A DNA stretch of 64,000 nt from Hippopus hippopus (lineage: Eukaryota > Mollusca > Bivalvia > Cardiida > Cardiidae). Each line of letters begins with the position of its first letter. The stretch's first letter is position 1. The stretch lies in assembly GCA_946811185.2 (NCBI GenBank), contig OX328101.1:22986122-23050121 (forward strand). Direction: 5' to 3'. Shown here one piece after another: positions 49,301 through 55,300 of this stretch. A program made the translations under genes and the position numbers. The notes under the pieces were generated by a model, which ran no database searches, had not been told where the DNA came from, and was given only the letters and a program-made list of their open reading frames with translations.

Positions 49301-52300
49301 GGAAAAAATGCTGATAACGAGCAATTTTTCCTCTTCCTGCGAAATTTTCTACCATGTCAAAAATCAAATTTCATCATTTGAGCCGCATTTATCATCTGCA
49401 AATGCTTATAATTTGGACAAGACTAAAATTTTGTTGCGAGATCAATCTGCTGAATCAAGCATCCCTCAAGCGCCAATTGGCATTCAGTGCATTCTGTGCT
49501 TTGATTATATAACAATACGGCCATGATGGCCCTGTATCTCTCCACTGCCTTTTAACTCTTTACCACACAACAAATGTAGACTTGTCAAAATTCAAAGCAT
49601 TTGCAGACGACAATTAAAATGTAGCTTAAATGATGGAAGTTGTCTTTAGTAGGGTAGAAAACATTGTGGGAAAAGGAGAAAATGCTGGTTACCAGCATTT
49701 TCTCCTTTTTCCCACAATGATTTCAAAGGCCTTCTTCCTCAGGGTTGTTAAAACTTGGGTTTATGCAGTAAAGACTTATATAAGTGTATCATGCACTTAA
49801 TTTGCACTGACAGACTGACAGAGACATGAACCATAAGAAGTATGTATGACAATATACTTTTATGAAGAAAATAGCCTAAACAACCCCCCCCCCCCCAACA
49901 CACACACACATACAAAAAAGTCTTTTTTTTTTCTCAAATACAAAAATGATGTCAATAAATACATGCAGGTACAATCAAATATTGTTCATACCAAATTTCA
50001 CTGTACTCTAACAAAAAATGCTTTGATAGGAACATTTCAAAAACTTAAATAGCAGAAAAATGTTTAACTTCTTGAATGGGAAAGTTTTGGAACAAAAAAT
50101 TGAATGATACAAACCTCACTGCATATTAAATTATTCAACTCATCTCAGCATAACAATTAATATCAAAGTAAATCACTCTCACTGAAAACTGAACTTTTTC
50201 TCCAAAAAACTTGAATACCCAACAGCAATCATACATACAATAATGCAGTTTTATCATAAAGGGAGGTAAATGGTAACAAACTAAGATATCCCTGTTATGA
50301 GTGAACAGGAGTAACTTCCTTGATCAGTAAAAAAGCTTATGTCATACTGACTTCATGTGCTATCATGTAAAGTTTGGCCAATTTTAACCCCATGGCTATA
50401 ACTGGGACAATACTGGTAGCAGTCTACTAGATGAAGATGCATGCCAAACTTGCTAACCCTTAGCAGGAATGAGAGCATTATTGAAGTTTTTACTAAATGA
50501 GCCATGCTCTGGCAAAAGGGGACTTAATGCATCTCCGTAATCCATCACACCGAGCAAACCATTACATACTTATGGATCCACAACAGCCACCTTTTTTAAT
50601 AATCGACTAAATCATGAGGTAGACTTGTCCTTAGACATACAGAAAATTGATCAATTGCGAAAAGTGTCGGCCCAGGTCAGCCTGCGCGGACTGCGCAGGC
50701 TGACCTGGGTCGATACTTTTCGCAAATGCATTAAGCCCCCTTTTCACAGAGCACGGCTCATATAAGCTCATATAAAACTTGTGACCCCTAGGGATGGGCC
50801 AATTTTGATATAATTCAAATTGTCTTAGCAGCAGTCCACTAGATAAAGCTACATGTACCGTATTTCCCTTAAGTATTCGGACGGGAAAAAATAATTATTT
50901 ATTTTGGTGTCCGAAAATTTACAAAAATAATTGTGTTACTGTCCGAAAATTTAGGGATGAATTGATATTGGTATATGCCAAAATTGGTAGCCCTATGCTG
51001 AGTGCTTAGGAGCTAGAAGATTTTTAAAGTATTCTCTATATAATTCCATGTAAAACTTGTGACCCCATGGCAATCAGAGTTTCAACAGAAATCAAACTCT
51101 TCGAAGAATTCCTGAAGAAAGCTATGGCAGAAACATTTCTGTGCAGTTTCATCAAAACTGGATAGGTGGTTTCAGAGAAGAAGATGTTTGAAATAAAAGT
51201 TTATGCATAGACACACTCACTGAAGCACGACGGACACGGGGCCATCACATAAGCTCACAGATCCATGACTTAAGCTCTCTGGTCTCTGGTCTGAGGAGCT
51301 AAAAAATTAAATTTACTTACCTGTATGTACACAGATCATGTAAGCTATATATTGATGAAAGGTGATATGCTTATCAAGCTGTCTTCTTAGTGTCTTCTTA
51401 CAGCACAACTAAAATAAAGAAAAAAAAAACTTTTAAAAATTGTCTCACAACATTCATCTTACTCATTTGGTACACTAAGGTTAACACTATCCCAAATGAC
51501 AAATCTTAAACTCTTCAAAACTGAAAGCATCTGTACATAAGAAATAATAAATTGGTTAAATTAAACGTAAGTCCTTTGACAGGATAGAAAACACTGTTGG
51601 AAAGGGAGAAAAAACTGTTAAACAGATGAACATGTAGGAAAGTAGTCCACAATGATTTAACTGATATAATGTTGAAAATGGTGTGAAAAATCACACAGAC
51701 ATAAACAAATCATAATAAAATGGAAAGAGTAAATCAAGATCAGACTATATGTTCTGTAGTCTTATCTTGATCTAGACTGGTCACAAAATGGCAACTACTT
51801 GTGAAAAGGTGTTCTGTGGTTTAATAAAAAACATATATGAACATTTTTTATATTTCACTGCAAAAATTAACAGGAAAGAGACAGAAAATTCAAAATAAAT
51901 CAAGATAAAAACAAGTCCTCTAAATATCAGAATAAAATCTTCCAGTAATACCTTCAGGGTAACATAGTTTACCTGCATTCTAATTTACATGCATAAACCC
52001 AATATAAAATCTGAATGCTAGCTGTCAATGAATTTTAATTCTCCCTTTACCACACTATCCAAAGTTTTAACTACCCTGGGGAAGAAGGCTTTTGAAAGCA
52101 CTGTATGAAAAAGGAGAAATGCTGGTGACCAGACCTTTTTTCCACAATGTTTTCTATCCCTTTGAAGAAAGATAGTTTTACTTCACACACATACAAGCTG
52201 AAAATTTTTGTGTGGTAAAGAGTTAACTCTTTATCAAACAACAAAATTTTAGACTGGTCCAAATTGAAAGCATTTGCAGACAATGAACTAAATGTGACTC

Positions 52301-55300
52301 AAATGATGGAACTTGTCTGTGATAGGGTAGAAAACATTGTGGGAAAAGGAGAAAATGCTGGTTACCAGCATTTTCTCCTTTTCCCACAATGTTTTCTACC
52401 CTTCCAAAGTGGATCTTTATCATTATAACAACATTTTAAACATTTAATTTGTCGTCTGCAAACTTCATCAATTTTGACAAGTTCAAAATACTATCGTTTG
52501 GTAAAGAGTAAATATAATGTATGCAAGTCTTTTCAAATTGGACAGGTCTACAATTTTGTAATCTAGTAAAAGGTTAAAGGGGACTATTCATATTTTTATT
52601 GTTTATAATTAATACGTTAGATTATCCAGGCACTATCTTTACCCTTATCCTGCTCAATAAATTAAATAAAACTTTCATGTCAATAGTAACTAGAGCTGTC
52701 ACTGAATGTGACTTAACACCCCCGCCAGCGCTTTGACAGAAATAGGCAATTATTTGTACACAGACGGACACATGGACGGACACACGGACAGACAGGCTGA
52801 TTCCAGCATACCCCCAAAAACATCTGTTTTGTGGGGGTATAATAATCCAAATAATGTTATTTCAGACTTACTTTTTGGAGAAAAATATCTGCTTATTGGA
52901 GAGTGTAGATCCAAGATCAGACTCCATGTTCTGTGCAGTCTGATCTTGATCTATATGGTCCGCAAAAGGTCAGTGAGTGGCCCTTAGCAGCTTAGTGTTA
53001 AAACCTCATATCCTTTTAAGTTTTTCAACTTTTCAAGATGAAGGTGAAGAGGCTTGGTGAAATTAACTAAGGAACTGTTGCTAGATAAGCAACACATTTT
53101 TCTTTCAGGAAATTTTTTGACCCAAAAAAATGAGCCCTGCTCTGTAAAAAGGGGGCCTAATGCATCTGCGAAAAGTATCGACCCAGGTCAGCCTGTGCAA
53201 TCCGCGCAGGCTGACCAGGGCCGAAACATTTCGCTACTGGCCAATTTTCTGTATGTACAAGGACTAGTCTACCTTATGATTAAGTTGATTTTTAAAAGAA
53301 GTGGCTATTAGGGATCCATAAGTACATAATGGCCTGCTTGGTACTATGGATGACGGAGATGCATTAAGCCCCCTTTTGCCAGAGCATGGCTCATATATAA
53401 CTTTGATTGATATCCTAGAAGGCTGATAATCCATGATGGCCTTTTTACTACATGGAGATGTTTTATGACTAACTGATTGGTTGTATGATGTTTAACGCCA
53501 TTTTCAACATTATTTCAGTAATATCACAGTGGCGATTGATTGATTGTATAGTGTTTAACACCATTTCAAATTATTTCAGTTATATTGCGGCAGTCAGTGC
53601 ACCTATCCATGCTTTCCTTGAGTTTCTATTTCCAGTACTCCTCAGAATATTCTTTCCAAGCCACTAGATGCTCTCCCACATAGATATCGTTGAAACAATG
53701 GTCAGCAGTGAGAGAGGAACGGATCCTGTTGCAATAAGCTATTATCAAACATCGGAAAGGAATTGGCCGAGCAGGGAATTGAACCAGCGACCCCTGTTCT
53801 CAAGTCCAGTATGCTACCAAGATGTTTTAGGCAACTATCTATGCATATTTTTTTTTCAATAATTCGGCTCTAGTGCCTCTTTCAAGATTGAAAAACATAA
53901 CCTATTCAAACCATAGATTTACATCGCTTGCCATTTGTTTGTAAGTGTTTAAATCCATTTTCAACACAATTTCAGTTATTGTGGTGGCTAATATACCTAT
54001 CCATGCTTTCCTGGAGTTCCTTTTACCAGTACTTTAGTCCTTTTCTACACAATATTCTTCCCAAGCCACTGGCTGCTTTTCCACACAGCTACCGTCAAAG
54101 CAATGATCAACTGTGAAAAAGAAATGAATCCTTTACAAATGATTATCATCAATCCTGGTAAAGAAATTGGCCGAGCTGAGGATTCAAACCCACGACCCTC
54201 AACATAACAAGTGACATAAATAATCTATAGTTTGAATGGATTTGAAGTATGTTCTTTTTTCCCTTGAAAAAGGCTGTTGGCCGAAATATTGAAAAAAGGA
54301 AAGCTTTTATTTAAGTGTAATATTGTACTCTAATTTCAAATGTCATTATTTCTCGGAGTGATAATGATATAACTTACCTTCAAAGAACCTCTCAGAAAGG
54401 AGATAAGGTTTCTGCAGACAGGTAGTAAAATCAACATACAGTTTAGATTGAGACAGGCTGCACTGGCTCTTGCCCACGGCAAGGCATCCTGAAAATATGA
54501 AAAAGCAGAAAAAGAAGATAAATCACATCTTAAAGCACCTATCACTACTTTAGTTGCCTTTGCTGCCAGTGTAGATCAAGATCAGACTGCACAGACTACT
54601 CTTACTGCTTTGCTGAGACCTTCTTGACAATGGCAATCTTTAAATTGCTCCTATTACTGTTTTATTTCTAGATATAAAATGCCCATTTGGTTTATTTGGC
54701 ACTCCAAGGTTTAACTAGGTAAATTTTCAGGCTATTTCTAGACCCACTAGTATAAAAGTGATACAGGGGAAATATACTATGGCTTTGGACAAATGCCGTC
54801 AATATCAATTTCAATGTTTCTAAAATTTCAATAATTTTGTTGGACCATAAAGTTTTTTAACTTTCCATTTCTAAATGGTAACATTTTAGGTACAAATGAA
54901 TCATTCTCTTTCATTTCTACTGGAAAGCAGAAAATAAGTTTTGTCAGGAACTTTAATTCATAGAATTACATATCCATGAAATTGACAAATATTAGTACTC
55001 AAGCTATATACATGTAACTGACGTAACAGTGTTTGGAGAAAGAAATGAAACTTTCCTGGATATCAGCATTTTCTCCTTTTTGTATAATGTCTTAATAAGC
55101 CCACTTCTGGTTCGTTTAAAGTCGGGATGTGTGGTAATGAGTTTATAAATTGTTTCTCACATTCATTCCTGAAACCTGCTGTGAGCTCAGAATTCTGTGT
55201 TGTCAGGAATTCAAATGAAACTTACCCCTATGATTAACCTTAAGTAGTAGAAGGCGTCCTGATTTTTATATTTCAAGTACCCATAGATAAACATTCCAAT

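Larger units (their letters stand above)
49512..51305 (+). mobile_element. E3 element with two nested MITEs (intron 4)
   Basis: ACAATACGGCCATGATGGCC start, middle shared with E2, one tandem unit split by A7, GACGGACACGGGGCCATC and GAGGAGCTAAAAA end, 13 bp from the exon 4 donor. Confidence 0.78.
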
